A stretch of 64,000 bases of DNA from Cupriavidus malaysiensis (GCF_001854325.1 NZ_CP017755.1:2604001-2668000), one strand, 5' to 3'. Counted from the first letter of the stretch, positions 33,148 through 44,350 are shown. The notes: a model not told the origin generated them from the sequence alone. Numbers and translations: made by a program.

Positions 33148-34829
33148 CCGGCGATCTCCTCGGGCAGCGCGGCTGCGCTGGCGGCACTGGCGGCACTGGT
33201 GGCAGCGGCCGCCGTGGCGGCGGCACGCGCGCGGCGGATCAGGGCGGCCGTGGAGGCATCGTGCGCGCACGCCGGCCCGCCCTCCAGCTCGCGCGCGATG
33301 GGCGCGGCGAGCTGCTTGCCCAGCTCCACGCCCCACTGGTCGAAGGAATTGATGTTCCACAGGGCGCCCTGCACGAAGGTGCGGTGCTCGCACAGGGCTA
33401 GCAGCGCGCCGAGATGGCGCGGGTCGAGCCGCTGCAGCAGCAGGGTATTGCTGGGACGGTTGCCTTCGAACACCAGGTGCGGCACCAGTGCCTCGTCGCG
33501 CACGCCCTGCGCACGCACCTCGTCGGCGGTGCGCCCGCGCAGCAGCGCCTCGGACTGGGCGAAGCAGTTGGCCAGCAGCTTGCTGTGATGGCCGGGCACC
33601 GCGTGCACCGGCTCCAGCGCGGCAATGAAGTCCACCGGCACCCAGTGCGAGCCCTGGTGCATCATCTGGAAGTAGGCATGCTGCCCGTTGGTGCCGGTGG
33701 TGCCCCACACCACCGGCGCGGTCCCGCAGGCGGCCGGCGTGCCGTCGAGCTGCACCGACTTGCCGTTGCTCTCCATCTCCAGTTGCTGCAGGAAGGCCGG
33801 CAGCAGTTCCAGCGGCTCGCAGTACGGCGCCACGCAGCGGCTGGCGGCGCCGAGGAAGCTGCGGTTCCACACGTCGAGCAGGCCGAGCACCAGCGGCATA
33901 TTGGCCGCCGCCGGCGCCTCGGCGAAATGCCGGTCCATCTCGCGCGCGCCGTCCAGCAGCGCGCGGAAGGCGTCGAAGCCGAGCGCCAGCGCGATCGGCA
34001 GGCCCACCGCCGACCACAGCGAGAAGCGGCCGCCCACCCAGTCCCAGAAGGGAAACATCTGCTCCGCGCCGATGCCGAAGGCAGCCACCGCCTCGCGGTG
34101 GGTGGAGACCGCGGCGAAATGCCGGGCCAGCTGGTCCTCCGGCACGCCCTGGCGCAGGAACCAGGCGCGCGCGGTATGCGCGTTGGCCATGGTCTCCAGG
34201 GTGGTGAAGGTCTTGGAGCAGACCACCACCAGCGTGGTGGCCGCCTGCACGCGCGCCAGCGCCGCGGCCAGGTCGCTGCCGTCGACATTGGCGACGAAAT
34301 GCAGGCGCGGGCCGCCGCCCAGGTGGCCGAGCGCGCGGCACACCATGCGCGGACCGAGGTCGGAGCCGCCGATGCCGAGGTGGATCACATCGGTGATGGC
34401 GCGGCCGTCCCAGCCGCGCCAGGCGCCCTCGCGCACCGCGCCGGCAAAGCGCGCCATGCGCGCCAGCACGGCTTCCACCTCTGCCGCCACCGGCACGCCG
34501 GCCGCCTGGAAGCCGTCCTCGGGGCGCGCGCGCAAGGCCATGTGCAGGGCCGCGCGCCGCTCGGTGGTGTTGACCGGCTCGCCGCGGAACATGGCGTCGC
34601 GCTTGCACAGCACGCCGGCCTGCTGCGCGAGTTCGTGCAGCAGCGCGATGGCGCCGGCGTCGACGCGGTTCTTGGCGTAGTCCAGCGTCAGGCCGGCCGC
34701 CTCCAGCGTGAAGGCGGTGCTGCGCGCCTCGCCGGCGGCGCCGGCGAACCAGTCGCGCAGGTGGACGTGGCGGATGCTCTCGGCATGGGCCTGCAGGGCC
34801 CGCCAGGCAGGTAGGGAGGACAAGATCAT
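33144..34829 (-). CDS. pgi: Glucose-6-phosphate isomerase
   Basis: The 561-residue enzyme interconverts fructose-6-phosphate and glucose-6-phosphate. Both family signatures are present: DWVGGRFSLWSAVG (about 265-278) and LWNINSFDQWGVELGK near 480. Other landmarks are HLGIGGSDLGPRM, VVCSKTFTTLET and WGTTGTNGQHAYFQ. Length is normal, with an extra Ala-rich tail. Its place between zwf and a sugar kinase makes it the link that feeds fructose into the Entner-Doudoroff or pentose phosphate route. Confidence 0.96.
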   Translation of the reverse strand: MILSSLPAWRALQAHAESIRHVHLRDWFAGAAGEARSTAFTLEAAGLTLDYAKNRVDAGAIALLHELAQQAGVLCKRDAMFRGEPVNTTERRAALHMALRARPEDGFQAAGVPVAAEVEAVLARMARFAGAVREGAWRGWDGRAITDVIHLGIGGSDLGPRMVCRALGHLGGGPRLHFVANVDGSDLAAALARVQAATTLVVVCSKTFTTLETMANAHTARAWFLRQGVPEDQLARHFAAVSTHREAVAAFGIGAEQMFPFWDWVGGRFSLWSAVGLPIALALGFDAFRALLDGAREMDRHFAEAPAAANMPLVLGLLDVWNRSFLGAASRCVAPYCEPLELLPAFLQQLEMESNGKSVQLDGTPAACGTAPVVWGTTGTNGQHAYFQMMHQGSHWVPVDFIAALEPVHAVPGHHSKLLANCFAQSEALLRGRTADEVRAQGVRDEALVPHLVFEGNRPSNTLLLQRLDPRHLGALLALCEHRTFVQGALWNINSFDQWGVELGKQLAAPIARELEGGPACAHDASTAALIRRARAAATAAAATSAASAASAAALPEEIAG

Positions 34830-34964
34830 GTCGGCTCGGGTGTAGTCGTGGGCGGACAGGCTGGGGACGATAGCAGAGACGGGCGCCCGGCGTCCCGCAT
34901 GTCAGCGCGCTTTGTCACGGTCAATTCTTCGCTTGGGCCGGTGCATTCCCGCGGCATGCCGCTC

Positions 34965-36455
<1,491 letters not shown>

Positions 36456-36485
36456 GGTGCGGTCTGTCGAAAGGAGGGGCGCCGG

Positions 36486-37502
36486 TCAGCGGGGGGCCGA
36501 CCAGCCTTGGTATTGGCCGACGTTGGCGCGCGTGACCAGTGTCGGCGGCAGCAGCACGGTGCGGCTGGCCGGCGCCTGGCCGTGCATCAGGCCGATGCCG
36601 ATCTGCACCGCGGCGCGGGCGATGGCCCACGGATCCTGGCTGGCCGAGGCCTGCACCAGGGTGTCGGACTTGAGCGCGGCCTCGATGTCGGGCGCGCCGT
36701 CGACCGAGGCGATCAGGATGCCACGGCGGTTGAGCTGGCGTGCGGCCAGGTCGGCGCCGATGGCCTGCGGGTCATTGATGGTGAAGACAGCGTCGATCTT
36801 CGGGAAGCGCGTCAGGTAGAGCTGCATCACGTTGAGGCCGCCCTCGCGCGAGCCCTTGGCATCCTGGTCGTCGGACAGCAGGTGCAGGCCGGGATGCTCG
36901 GCCAGCACGCGCTTGCAGCCGCGCACGCGGTCCAGCACCGCCGACACCGGCGGGCCGTTCTGGATGATCACGTTGCCGCGGCCGCCCAGGCGCTCGGCGA
37001 GGAAGCCGCAGGCCAGCTCGCCCGCCCGCGTGTTGTCGGTCTGCACCACGGCGTCGGCACCGGCGGCCCCGACGTCCACCGCCACCACCACGATGCCGGC
37101 GCGGCGCGCCTTGCGCACCGCCGGTTCGATGGCGCGCGCGTCGGCGGCGTTGATCAGGATCAGGTCCACCTGCGAGACGATGAAGCTGTCGATCTGCGTG
37201 AACTGCTTGTTGAGGTCGTAGTCGGCCGACAGCACGGTGACCTTGGCCTGCGGGTTGGCGGCCTTGGCCGCGGCCTCCGCGCCGCGCGCCAGCGCGACGA
37301 AGTAGGGGTTGCCCAGCGAGCCCAGCGTGACGCCGACCTTGCGCAAGGGCCGTTCCGCCGCGGCCGCCGGCGGCGCGGCGGCCGGTGCCTGCGCCGCGCT
37401 GCGGCCGCTGCCGGCGGCCAGGGCCGCCAGCAGCGCGACGGCAATGGCGGCGATGATGGCGGCGGCACGCGCCAGCGCTGTGGGGAAGTAGCGTGTCAGC
37501 AC
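36486..37502 (-). CDS. frcB: Sugar ABC transporter periplasmic binding protein (ribose/fructose type)
   Basis: The 338-residue protein has a long export signal (about 1-38) and the periplasmic-binding-protein-like fold of RbsB/FrcB: KVGVTLGSLGNPYFVALARG, SQVDLILINAADA, VVQTDNTRAGELACGF and FTINDPQAIGADLA. The frame is open to an ATG at 37550, but a GTG at 37502 has AGGAGA six bases upstream and begins the signal peptide directly, so GTG is chosen. Order after regulator, ATPase and permease matches frcRACB. Confidence 0.87.
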   Translation of the reverse strand: MLTRYFPTALARAAAIIAAIAVALLAALAAGSGRSAAQAPAAAPPAAAAERPLRKVGVTLGSLGNPYFVALARGAEAAAKAANPQAKVTVLSADYDLNKQFTQIDSFIVSQVDLILINAADARAIEPAVRKARRAGIVVVAVDVGAAGADAVVQTDNTRAGELACGFLAERLGGRGNVIIQNGPPVSAVLDRVRGCKRVLAEHPGLHLLSDDQDAKGSREGGLNVMQLYLTRFPKIDAVFTINDPQAIGADLAARQLNRRGILIASVDGAPDIEAALKSDTLVQASASQDPWAIARAAVQIGIGLMHGQAPASRTVLLPPTLVTRANVGQYQGWSAPR

Positions 37503-37563
37503 GTCGTATCTCCTGCCCGATGCGTCTCGTTCCCGTTTCCCGTGTCCCATGTCCTGTGTCCCG

Positions 37564-38559
37564 TCAGGTGCGCGCCGAATCGCGGCGGCGGTAGCGGTCC
37601 AGCGCCACGGCGCCGATGATCACCAGGCCCTTGACGATGTACTGCCAGATATCGGAGACGCCCAGCAGCACCAGGCCGTTGGACAGCACCGCGATGATCA
37701 GCGCGCCCACCAGGGTGCCGCCGATCGAGCCGGTGCCGCCGACGAAACTGGTGCCGCCCAGGATCACCGCGGCGATGGCGTCGAGTTCGTAGGACTGGCC
37801 GAGCTGCAGCCCGTTGGCGGCATACAGCCGCGCCGCCGACATCACGCCGCCCAGGCCCGACAGCAGGCCGGACATCGCGTAGACGAACAGCAGCACCACC
37901 CACACCTTGATGCCCGACAGGCGCGCGGCCTCCGCATTGCCGCCGACCGCGTAGATCTGCATGCCCAGTACCGTGCGGCGCAGCACGAACCAGCACAGCG
38001 CCACCACCGCGCAGGCGATCACCACCAGCCAGGGCACGCCGAGCAGCTCGCCGTTGCCGAGGAAGGCGAAGCCGATGTCGGGGTTGTAGAGGGTGCTGTC
38101 GTGGCCGGCCAGGCGGGCCAGCCCGCGCACGGCGGTCAGCGTGCCGAGCGTGACGATGAAGGGTGGCAGCTTCATGAAGGCGACCAGCGCGCCGTTGACC
38201 AGGCCGAACGCCAGGCCGCACAGCAGCGCCGCCGGCACGCTGAGCGCGCCGAGCTGCGGCACCAGCGACACCAGCATGGCGGCCACCGCCGAGATCGACA
38301 GGATGGAGCCGACCGAGAGGTCGATGCCGCCGGTCAGGATGACGAAGGTCATGCCGGCCGCCAGCACCAGGTTGATCGAGGCCTGCTGGGCCACGATGGA
38401 GAGGTTCTGCCAGCTGGCGAAATGGTCGGTCAGCACGGCGAAGGCCGCGCACAGCAGCAGCAGGATGGGCAGCATGCCCAGGGCGCGCAGGCGTTCCTGC
38501 GCGGTGGGTCCGGCGCCGGCCAGGGCCGCGCCGGGGGCGTGGGTCAGCGAATCTTGCAT
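37564..38559 (-). CDS. frcC: Sugar ABC transporter permease (RbsC/FrcC type)
   Basis: The 331-residue membrane protein belongs to the RbsC/BPD_transp_2 family: INLVLAAGMTFVILTGGIDL, then AVRGLARL, and AIAAVILGGTSFVGGTGSI near the end, with about eight to ten helices. AGGAGA precedes the ATG at 38559. It forms the homodimeric channel for the FrcA ATPase. Confidence 0.9.
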   Translation of the reverse strand: MQDSLTHAPGAALAGAGPTAQERLRALGMLPILLLLCAAFAVLTDHFASWQNLSIVAQQASINLVLAAGMTFVILTGGIDLSVGSILSISAVAAMLVSLVPQLGALSVPAALLCGLAFGLVNGALVAFMKLPPFIVTLGTLTAVRGLARLAGHDSTLYNPDIGFAFLGNGELLGVPWLVVIACAVVALCWFVLRRTVLGMQIYAVGGNAEAARLSGIKVWVVLLFVYAMSGLLSGLGGVMSAARLYAANGLQLGQSYELDAIAAVILGGTSFVGGTGSIGGTLVGALIIAVLSNGLVLLGVSDIWQYIVKGLVIIGAVALDRYRRRDSART

Positions 38560-38653
38560 GGTCGTCTCCTGCGGGGGCGGGCGTGGCGCCCTTCTGGTCT
38601 GTGGGTTCCGGTCCAGGGTTCCGGTCTGTGGTCCGGGTGTGCGGCCGGCGGCC

Positions 38654-40306
38654 TCAGTGCCGGAGCGGACCGGCGGCGGCAGCGCCCGCTGCCGCGGACA
38701 TGGCCGCCACGGTTGCCGGCATGGCGTCGTCCGGCCCGGCCGCGCCGGTTGCCAGCGCGATGATGCGTTCCTGCATGCGTGCCGCGCTGTCGCCGGGATG
38801 CACCTCGCCGGCGATCTCCCCCGCGCGCATCACCAGCACGCGGTCGCACAGGCCCACCACCTCGGGCAGCTCGCTGGAGATCAGCAGGATGGCCACGCCT
38901 TGCCGGGCCAGGGCATCGATCAGGGCGTAGATCTCCGACTTGGCGCCGATGTCGACGCCGCGCGTGGGCTCGTCCAGGATCAGCACGCGCGGACGGATCT
39001 CCAGCAGGCGCGACAGCATCACCTTCTGCTGGTTGCCGCCCGACAGCGCGCCGACGTTGACGCGCGCGTGCGGCACGCGGATGCCCAGCGCGCGGATGGC
39101 GCGCTCGGTGCGGCCGCTGCCGGCGGCGCGGTCGAGCCGGCCGAAGCGGCGCGCGTCGCGCCCCGCCACGATCAGGTTGATGTTCTCGTGCACGCTGTGG
39201 TCGAGGAACAGCCCCTGCAGCTTGCGGTCCTCGGTCAGGTAGGCGATGCCGGCCTCGATGGCCTGGCGTGGCGTGTCCAGGCGCACCGGCGCGCATGCGC
39301 CGCCGCCCTGCCCCGCCAGCCGCACCTCGCCGCGCAGGCGCGCGTCGGCGCCGAACACCAGCCGCGCCAGTTCGGTGCGCCCCGCTCCCACCAGGCCCGC
39401 CAGTCCCAAGACCTCGCCGGCGCACAGGTCGAAGCTGCAGCCCTTGACGCGGCGCCCGTCCGCCATGTCGCGCACGGACAGCACGGCCCGGCCGGCGCCG
39501 GCCTGCTGGCGCGCGGCGCCGTGGTCCTTGGTATAGAAGCCGGACAGGTCGCGTCCCACCATCATCTTCACCAGTGCCGCCTGCGACAGCTCGGCGCGCG
39601 CCAGCGTGCCGACGAAGCCGCCGTCGCGCAGCACCGTGACGCGGTCGGCCAGTTCGTCGATCTCCGCCATGCGATGGCTGATGTAGAGGATGGCCAGGCC
39701 CTGCCGGCGCAGTTGCCGGATCAGCGCGAACAGCCGCTCCGTTTCATGCGTGGACAACGGCGTGGTGGGTTCGTCCATGACCAGGATGCGCGCCTCGAAA
39801 TGCACCGCGCGCGCGATCTCCACCAGCTGGCGCTGGGCGATCGACAGGCCGGCCACGGCATCGAGCGCGCCGAAGTCGGCGCCCAGGCGCGCCAGCGTGG
39901 CGGCGCAGGCCTGCGCCATGCCGGCGCGGTCGACCAGGCCGTGGCGGCGCAGCGGACGGCCGAGATAGACGTTCTCGGCCACGCTCAGGTTGGGGGCCAG
40001 GCTCAGCTCCTGGTAGATCACCGCCACGCCGAGCGCGCGCGCGGCCTGCGGCCCGTCGATGGCCGCCTCGCGCCCGTCGATGCGGATGCTGGCGCCGGCG
40101 TCGGGCAGGTAGGCGCCTGACAGGATCTTCATCAGCGTGGACTTGCCGGCGCCGTTCTCGCCCATCAGCGCATGGACCTCGCCCGCATAGGCGGTGAGCT
40201 GCACGTCGCGCAGCGCGCGCACGCCGGGGAAGGTCTTGCTGATATGGCGCAGCGCGAGCAGCGGCGCGGTGCGCGCGGCATCGACGGTATGTTCAGGCGA
40301 CGACAT
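38654..40306 (-). CDS. frcA: Sugar ABC transporter ATP-binding protein, two fused ATPase domains (RbsA/FrcA type)
   Basis: The 550-residue protein has two ABC domains. The first has Walker [10 protein letters not shown] and [14 protein letters not shown] with [10 protein letters not shown]. The second is degenerate at its P-loop ([17 protein letters not shown]) but keeps [15 protein letters not shown] and [11 protein letters not shown], exactly the asymmetric pattern of sugar importers. The ATG at 40306 overlaps the last 14 bases of the regulator gene. A C-terminal Ala/Gly tail is poorly conserved. Confidence 0.9.
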   Translation of the reverse strand: MSSPEHTVDAARTAPLLALRHISKTFPGVRALRDVQLTAYAGEVHALMGENGAGKSTLMKILSGAYLPDAGASIRIDGREAAIDGPQAARALGVAVIYQELSLAPNLSVAENVYLGRPLRRHGLVDRAGMAQACAATLARLGADFGALDAVAGLSIAQRQLVEIARAVHFEARILVMDEPTTPLSTHETERLFALIRQLRRQGLAILYISHRMAEIDELADRVTVLRDGGFVGTLARAELSQAALVKMMVGRDLSGFYTKDHGAARQQAGAGRAVLSVRDMADGRRVKGCSFDLCAGEVLGLAGLVGAGRTELARLVFGADARLRGEVRLAGQGGGACAPVRLDTPRQAIEAGIAYLTEDRKLQGLFLDHSVHENINLIVAGRDARRFGRLDRAAGSGRTERAIRALGIRVPHARVNVGALSGGNQQKVMLSRLLEIRPRVLILDEPTRGVDIGAKSEIYALIDALARQGVAILLISSELPEVVGLCDRVLVMRAGEIAGEVHPGDSAARMQERIIALATGAAGPDDAMPATVAAMSAAAGAAAAGPLRH

Positions 40307-41552
40307 CGCTGGCCTCCGGGATCCGGGCCGACGCACCCTTGAGCCATTCGGCGCGCGGCGAGAAATTCATGAACAGCGGCAGCGCGGCGGCGCCCACGGC
40401 GCCGGCGTTGGCGCCGAAGCCGCCGCGCACCACGCGCGGCGCCCGCCGCGCCTCCGGCGCCCCCTCGTCGAGCGCCGCCTGCAGGCGCGCGATCAGCGTG
40501 CCGACCAGGCCGGCATCGACGTCGGCATCGAAGACCAGCAGGGGCACGTCGAGCACCGCCAGCGCCGCCTGCATGGCCGGCGCCAGCGCGTCGATGCAGT
40601 CGTCGAGCCACTGCGCCACGGCCGCATGGCCCTGCGCGATGTGCGCCTCCAGGTCGGCGTGGCCGTCCACCTGCGCGCCGTGGTGGCGCAGGTGGCGCGC
40701 CAGCGCGTTGAGCGAGGCGCGCGCCAGCAGGATGTCGCGGGCCCGCCCGGTGCGGGGCGCCGAGTCCAGCGTGCTGGGCGCCACCGGCATCATGCCGATG
40801 TCGCCGGCATTGCCCGACACGCCGCGCACGCAGTCGCCGTCGAGCACCACGCCGCCGCCGATCGCCGGGCCGAGGAAGACATAGAGGAAATCCTGGGCGT
40901 GGTGGCGGCCGTAGAACAGCTCGGCGATGGCGGCCGCGGTGCCATCGTTCTCGCTGAACACCGGCAGCCCGGTGGCGGCGGCCAGCGCCGCGCCGAAATC
41001 GGTGTCGTCCCAGGCATGGAAGCTGTCGCGCAGGGCCGCGTCCTGCAGGTCCAGCTCGCGCAGCCAGGCGCCCAGGTTATAGGGCTGGGCCAGGCCGATG
41101 CCGAGCAGGCGCTTGCGCTCGGCCGGCGCCAGCGCCTCGCATAGCGCATCCAGGTCTTCGCGCACCATGGCCAGGGCCTGCTGCGGATGGGGCAGGACCT
41201 GCTGGCGCGCACGGCTGGCCAGGATGCGGCCGCTGAAGTCGACCAGCACGCACTCGATGCTGGCTCGGTCCAGCCGCACCCCGAGGCCGAAGGCGCCGCG
41301 CGGCTGCAGCCGGATCAGGCTGGCCGGCTGGCCGCGCTGCCCGTCCTGGCGTCGTCCCGCTTCGCACACCAGCCCCTCCTCGGTCAGCGTCTGCACGATG
41401 CTGCCGACCGCGGTGTTGGTCAGCTCGGCCATGCGTGCCAGGTCGGCCTTGGAAGCCTCGCCGGCACGGCGCAAGGCGAGCAGCAGGGCCCGCTCGTTGT
41501 AGAGGCGGAGGCTGGCGGAGTTGACCCCGCGTCCGGCCTTGGAAAGCGACAT
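40293..41552 (-). CDS. frcR: ROK-family transcriptional regulator of the sugar operon
   Basis: The 419-residue protein has an N-terminal winged helix (about 12-75: [35 protein letters not shown]) and a ROK sugar-kinase-like domain ([17 protein letters not shown], then [12 protein letters not shown]). The zinc-finger cysteines seen in Mlc/NagC are not evident. AGGAGA lies five bases before the ATG at 41552. It should repress its own operon and release DNA when the sugar or sugar phosphate binds; a palindrome at 41616-41634 is the likely operator. Confidence 0.87.
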   Translation of the reverse strand: MSLSKAGRGVNSASLRLYNERALLLALRRAGEASKADLARMAELTNTAVGSIVQTLTEEGLVCEAGRRQDGQRGQPASLIRLQPRGAFGLGVRLDRASIECVLVDFSGRILASRARQQVLPHPQQALAMVREDLDALCEALAPAERKRLLGIGLAQPYNLGAWLRELDLQDAALRDSFHAWDDTDFGAALAAATGLPVFSENDGTAAAIAELFYGRHHAQDFLYVFLGPAIGGGVVLDGDCVRGVSGNAGDIGMMPVAPSTLDSAPRTGRARDILLARASLNALARHLRHHGAQVDGHADLEAHIAQGHAAVAQWLDDCIDALAPAMQAALAVLDVPLLVFDADVDAGLVGTLIARLQAALDEGAPEARRAPRVVRGGFGANAGAVGAAALPLFMNFSPRAEWLKGASARIPEASDVVA

Positions 41553-41615
41553 GCTGTCTCCTGTCCCGGTCGTGCGCGGCACCGGCTGGTCCGGACCGCG
41601 TCACGCCTCGATTAA

Positions 41616-41634
41616 TTAATTCACGTTGAATTAA
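41616..41634. promoter_or_regulatory. ROK-type operator palindrome upstream of the sugar operon
   Basis: TTAATTC, a five-base spacer and GAATTAA form a 19-bp dyad, 64 bases upstream of the regulator start. It lies in an AT-rich island within GC-rich DNA. It resembles the TTATTTC/GAAATAA half-sites of Mlc/NagC operators, so autoregulation by the ROK protein is likely. The -10 and -35 elements probably overlap it. Confidence 0.65.
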
Positions 41635-41793
41635 AGATTAGGACGGAGACCGGCTCAAGTGGGGACAAACCCGGAGACGACGGTTGGAGAGGGTGCGGCT
41701 ACCCGCTGCGGGAAGCTGAAAATGCAGATTGCGACACTTACGACCGGTCAGCCGCTCGGCCGCCCAGTGGCGCAGGCTGCGCCCGGACCGCGC

Positions 41794-42015
41794 TCAGTCG
41801 GCCTTGGCGGCAGGCGCGCTGGCCGCCACGCCGGCGAGCGGGAGCGGCTCGAAGAGATGGTGGTGGAGATGGCCGCCGGCATAGACCGGCCGCTGCGTGC
41901 GCACGCGCTCGATCACGGCCCGGTCGGAGCCGCTGGCGGCCGAGCGGTACAGCAGCGGCACCGCGGCCAGCGCCAGGGTCACCACACAGGGCAAGGCAAG
42001 GTGCAGCAGTTTCAT
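41794..42015 (-). CDS. Small exported His-rich protein, unknown function
   Basis: The 73-residue product begins with a signal peptide or anchor (MKLLHLALPCVVTLALAAVP) and carries the segment DRAVIERVRTQRP, which resembles DWTVIERARAEKR in the next small gene. The two are thus probably paralogues. A histidine cluster GGHLHHHLF may bind metal. The ATG at 42015 is chosen because it starts the signal sequence. Function unknown. Confidence 0.6.
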   Translation of the reverse strand: MKLLHLALPCVVTLALAAVPLLYRSAASGSDRAVIERVRTQRPVYAGGHLHHHLFEPLPLAGVAASAPAAKAD

Positions 42016-42238
42016 GGCCGGCCGCCGGCGCACGGGAAGTGCGCCCGCAGGCGCTGCAGCGACAGGGGAATCGACGGGGACGGCGGGGGGCATGCAATCG
42101 AACGGCGGTAGAACGCAACGCTACGGCGCAACACTGCAGCGCAGCGCAAAGACCGCGATCCTCGCACAGCGGCGGCCGCATGACCAGAGGCAGACCGGCC
42201 GCGCGGCGTGGCCGCCGCCCGCCAACGGCAGCGCAGGC

Positions 42239-42427
42239 TCAGCCGGCGCGGGCCGGCGTGGGCGCCGTGGCGGCCTGGCCGCAGGAAGCCTGCTGCAGCG
42301 CGGCGCGTTGCGCGGCACGCTTCTCGGCGCGGGCGCGTTCGATCACGGTCCAGTCGGGACCGGCGAGGGCAGGCAGGGCGGCGGCCAGGGTAGCGGCGCC
42401 GGCCAGGGCGAGGATCAGGGTCTTCAT
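42239..42427 (-). CDS. Small exported protein, unknown function
   Basis: The 62-residue product has a clear signal peptide (MKTLILALAGAATLAAALPALA) and then a short basic segment DWTVIERARAEKR shared in part with the adjacent small exported protein. A single cysteine lies in the tail. The unit sits in a row of three small exported genes on the same strand. No known family. Confidence 0.6.
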   Translation of the reverse strand: MKTLILALAGAATLAAALPALAGPDWTVIERARAEKRAAQRAALQQASCGQAATAPTPARAG

Positions 42428-42756
42428 GGCGAGGAGGAGAGGGAGTCGGGGGGGCAAGGCGGGGGAGCGGAGCGGCCGGCAGGCCCGGACAGGCACCGGA
42501 CCTGCCCTGCTGCGCCTGCCGGCGGCGCCCGCCTTCCCCGAACTGGGGGAGGAGGAAGGCGGTCCGCCGCCGGCCCGTGCAGAAAGGCCCGCCGCCCTGC
42601 CCCGCCATGCCGGCGCGCTCTCCTGGAGGACGAGGCGCGGCGGTCATGGCGGCACGCATGCCGGACGGCGGACAAGGCGAAGCCTGGTGTGATGCCTGTG
42701 CTGCGATGCCTGCGGGCAGCGCTTGCTGCCCGAGCCGGCCGTGCCGGCCGGAAACG
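42428..42756. other. 329-bp gap among the small exported protein genes
   Basis: Short frames on the minus strand have no signal sequence or family-like content. Nothing else is seen. Confidence 0.4.
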
Positions 42757-43098
42757 TCAGACGGGTTGAGCGGAAACGCCGGTCAGGTCGCGGCCGGCCA
42801 GGTCCATGCCGCCGGCGCGGTTGCCTTCGCTATAGGGATCGCGCGGCGCGTTGCCGCGTGCGCCTTCGCTGTAGGGATCGCGCTTGCCGAGGTTGGCACC
42901 TTCGGAGTAGGGGTCGCGCTTGCCGAGGTTGGCGCCTTCGGAGTAGGGGTCACGCTTGCCGTTATGCATGGTGTAGCCGTAACGGTCGCCGGCAATGCCG
43001 CTATCCCGCGGACCCGATGCATTGGCCTGAGCGCTGGCCAGGACGCAGGCGCTGAGGGCGGCTGCGGTTGCAAGGGTCTTGAGGAGCTTCGTGTTCAT
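42757..43098 (-). CDS. Exported protein with RDPYSEG repeats
   Basis: The 113-residue product has a signal peptide (about 1-28, cleavage near ANA) and then four copies of an RDPYSEG unit (residues 48-92), two of them in the exact 12-residue form KRDPYSEGANLG. The mature protein is small, hydrophilic and rich in Asp, Tyr, Glu and Gly, with no predicted enzyme fold. Repetitive short exported proteins of this type occur in Burkholderiales; no function is known to me. A calcium- or metal-binding, or cell-envelope, role is only a guess. Confidence 0.7.
   Translation of the reverse strand: MNTKLLKTLATAAALSACVLASAQANASGPRDSGIAGDRYGYTMHNGKRDPYSEGANLGKRDPYSEGANLGKRDPYSEGARGNAPRDPYSEGNRAGGMDLAGRDLTGVSAQPV
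42823..42957 (-). repeat. Coding repeats for RDPYSEG units (36-bp period)
   Basis: Three units follow at a 36-bp period and a fourth, more diverged, comes after. DNA between copies is highly similar, which suggests recent duplication. Confidence 0.8.
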
Positions 43099-43482
43099 GA
43101 TGGTTAAGCAGGTTTGGGGGAGGACGGCACTTCCATTTTCACGGTGCGGGATGGGCGGATCTGCGTCCCGCGCGCCGTCCTGTTCGCCTTTTGAGCTGTG
43201 CATTCGGCAATCGCGTCGTGCACAGGAACCCAGTGTAGCCATGGGTCACTCATTCTAGAAGTGATTTATTTTTCTTTTGTCCAGTCGGTTTTTTCATAGA
43301 GAGAACCGGACAAGCGGGCGGGCAGGCAATCTGCGCTTCAGTCAGATCGGCGGGGACATGCTGGGACTAACGCCGACGGCTTGGCAGGCAAGGCATGGCA
43401 AGGCGCGTTCGCTGCCGGACGCAGCTTGGCGCTTCGCGCTTGCCTCAGGCGCACCTCACGCGAAGGGAAGAAGCCGGGCAGC
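43099..43482. other. 384-bp gap, AT-rich, between exported protein and toxin genes
   Basis: Contains an imperfect dyad around TTCTAGAA (43247-43265) and an interrupted inverted repeat TTGTCC/GGACAA near 43278-43312. These may be the promoter and operator region of the RDPYSEG gene. No gene is supported. Confidence 0.4.
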
Positions 43483-43773
43483 TCAGGTTGCAGGTGGTCC
43501 GGGATAGCGTTGACGCGCGTGGAGCACGGCCAGCGCCGTCACGATCATCTCGTTCTCTTCCAGGATAACGAGATAGTTCTCGTGCGCGACCAGTTCGCGC
43601 GTGCCGGCAACGCGGCCCGGCCTGCGGGGAAACAAGGGGTCGGCCCGTCTAGCCACCTGGTCATCGATGTGGGGCCACAGCGTGGCGCCTGCGCGCGGAT
43701 TGCCCTGCGCAATATAGGCCTCGATTTCATCCAGGTCGTCCCGGTAGCTCTGCGTGCGCAGCACGACCTTCAT
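43483..43773 (-). CDS. ParE/RelE-family toxin of a type II toxin-antitoxin pair
   Basis: The 96-residue protein begins KVVLRTQSYRDDLDEIEAYIAQ, a ParE-type N-terminus, and carries RRPGRVAGTRELVAHENYLVILE, the conserved Arg-rich strand and closing segment of the RelE/ParE fold. ParE toxins act on DNA gyrase; RelE relatives cut mRNA on the ribosome. The ParE-like form is favoured. The start overlaps the stop of the antitoxin gene by four bases, as usual for such pairs. Confidence 0.85.
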   Translation of the reverse strand: MKVVLRTQSYRDDLDEIEAYIAQGNPRAGATLWPHIDDQVARRADPLFPRRPGRVAGTRELVAHENYLVILEENEMIVTALAVLHARQRYPGPPAT

Positions 43774-44222
43774 GGGCTATCGAGCTGACGCCGCTTGGCC
43801 GCCCGGATCGCTTCCCATTGGTCCGGCTCGATGCGCTGGTTGCTGCCGTCGTCGAGGCCGGCACGCGCTGCCTCGACCTTCTGCTGCAGCCATTCGGCAT
43901 GGGACAGTGCCTCATGCGCCGCCTTCATCCGCGCCGCAGCATCCTCGCGCGTCCGCTGGCCCGCGGACACGCTGTAATTGCTGGCGTCGATCCCGTCGAT
44001 CCTGACGATATGCAACTCCCTCCGCAGGTATTCGACACAACTGTCCAGGCTGCGCCAGGTGCGCGGCCTGTCGTCACGTTGGGTCCCCAACGGGGTGTCC
44101 TGCGCGCCGATCCGCAAGGTCACGGACCAGCCACCGGGCTGGCCGACAATGGCGGCACCGGTGATGACCGACGCCTCGACGAGACGACGGGCGTTGGGCG
44201 TGTCTATGGTTCGGGTCCTCAC
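43770..44222 (-). CDS. Antitoxin with N-terminal ParC-like domain fused to a PaaA2/ParD-like tail
   Basis: The 150-residue protein appears to have two parts. The first (about 1-85: RTIDTPNARRLVEASVITGA, GQPGGWSVTLRIG) resembles ParC-type partition-associated proteins found with toxin genes. The second (about 90-145: DAAARMKAAHEALSHAEWLQ and KVEAARAGLDD) resembles the toxin-neutralising helix of PaaA2/ParD antitoxins. GTG at 44222 is chosen because AAGGAGG stands five bases upstream of it; an earlier GTG at 44237 would put that site inside the gene. It should neutralise the toxin and repress the pair. Confidence 0.75.
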   Translation of the reverse strand: MRTRTIDTPNARRLVEASVITGAAIVGQPGGWSVTLRIGAQDTPLGTQRDDRPRTWRSLDSCVEYLRRELHIVRIDGIDASNYSVSAGQRTREDAAARMKAAHEALSHAEWLQQKVEAARAGLDDGSNQRIEPDQWEAIRAAKRRQLDSP

Positions 44223-44259
44223 TCGCACCTCCTTCACACAACAGGAAGCAGTCTGACAA

Positions 44260-44289
44260 ATACTAGATAAAAACTCAATTACCTCACAA
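44260..44289 (-). promoter_or_regulatory. Predicted promoter of the toxin-antitoxin pair
   Basis: Read on the minus strand, TTGTGA (44284-44289) and TAGTAT (44260-44265) are 18 bp apart in AT-rich DNA, giving a start near 44253 and a 30-base leader. Two direct AGTATTTG copies, one overlapping the -10, may be antitoxin binding sites. Confidence 0.5.
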
Positions 44290-44350
44290 AAAATGCAGCA
44301 TCAAATACTTTCAGGAATGGGAAATCCGTCTCGCCGACGACGAATTGCCA

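Noticed and set aside
43278..43312. Inverted repeat TTGTCC/GGACAA considered as a terminator
   Set aside because: The stem is interrupted by a bulge and is followed by A rather than T in the relevant direction.
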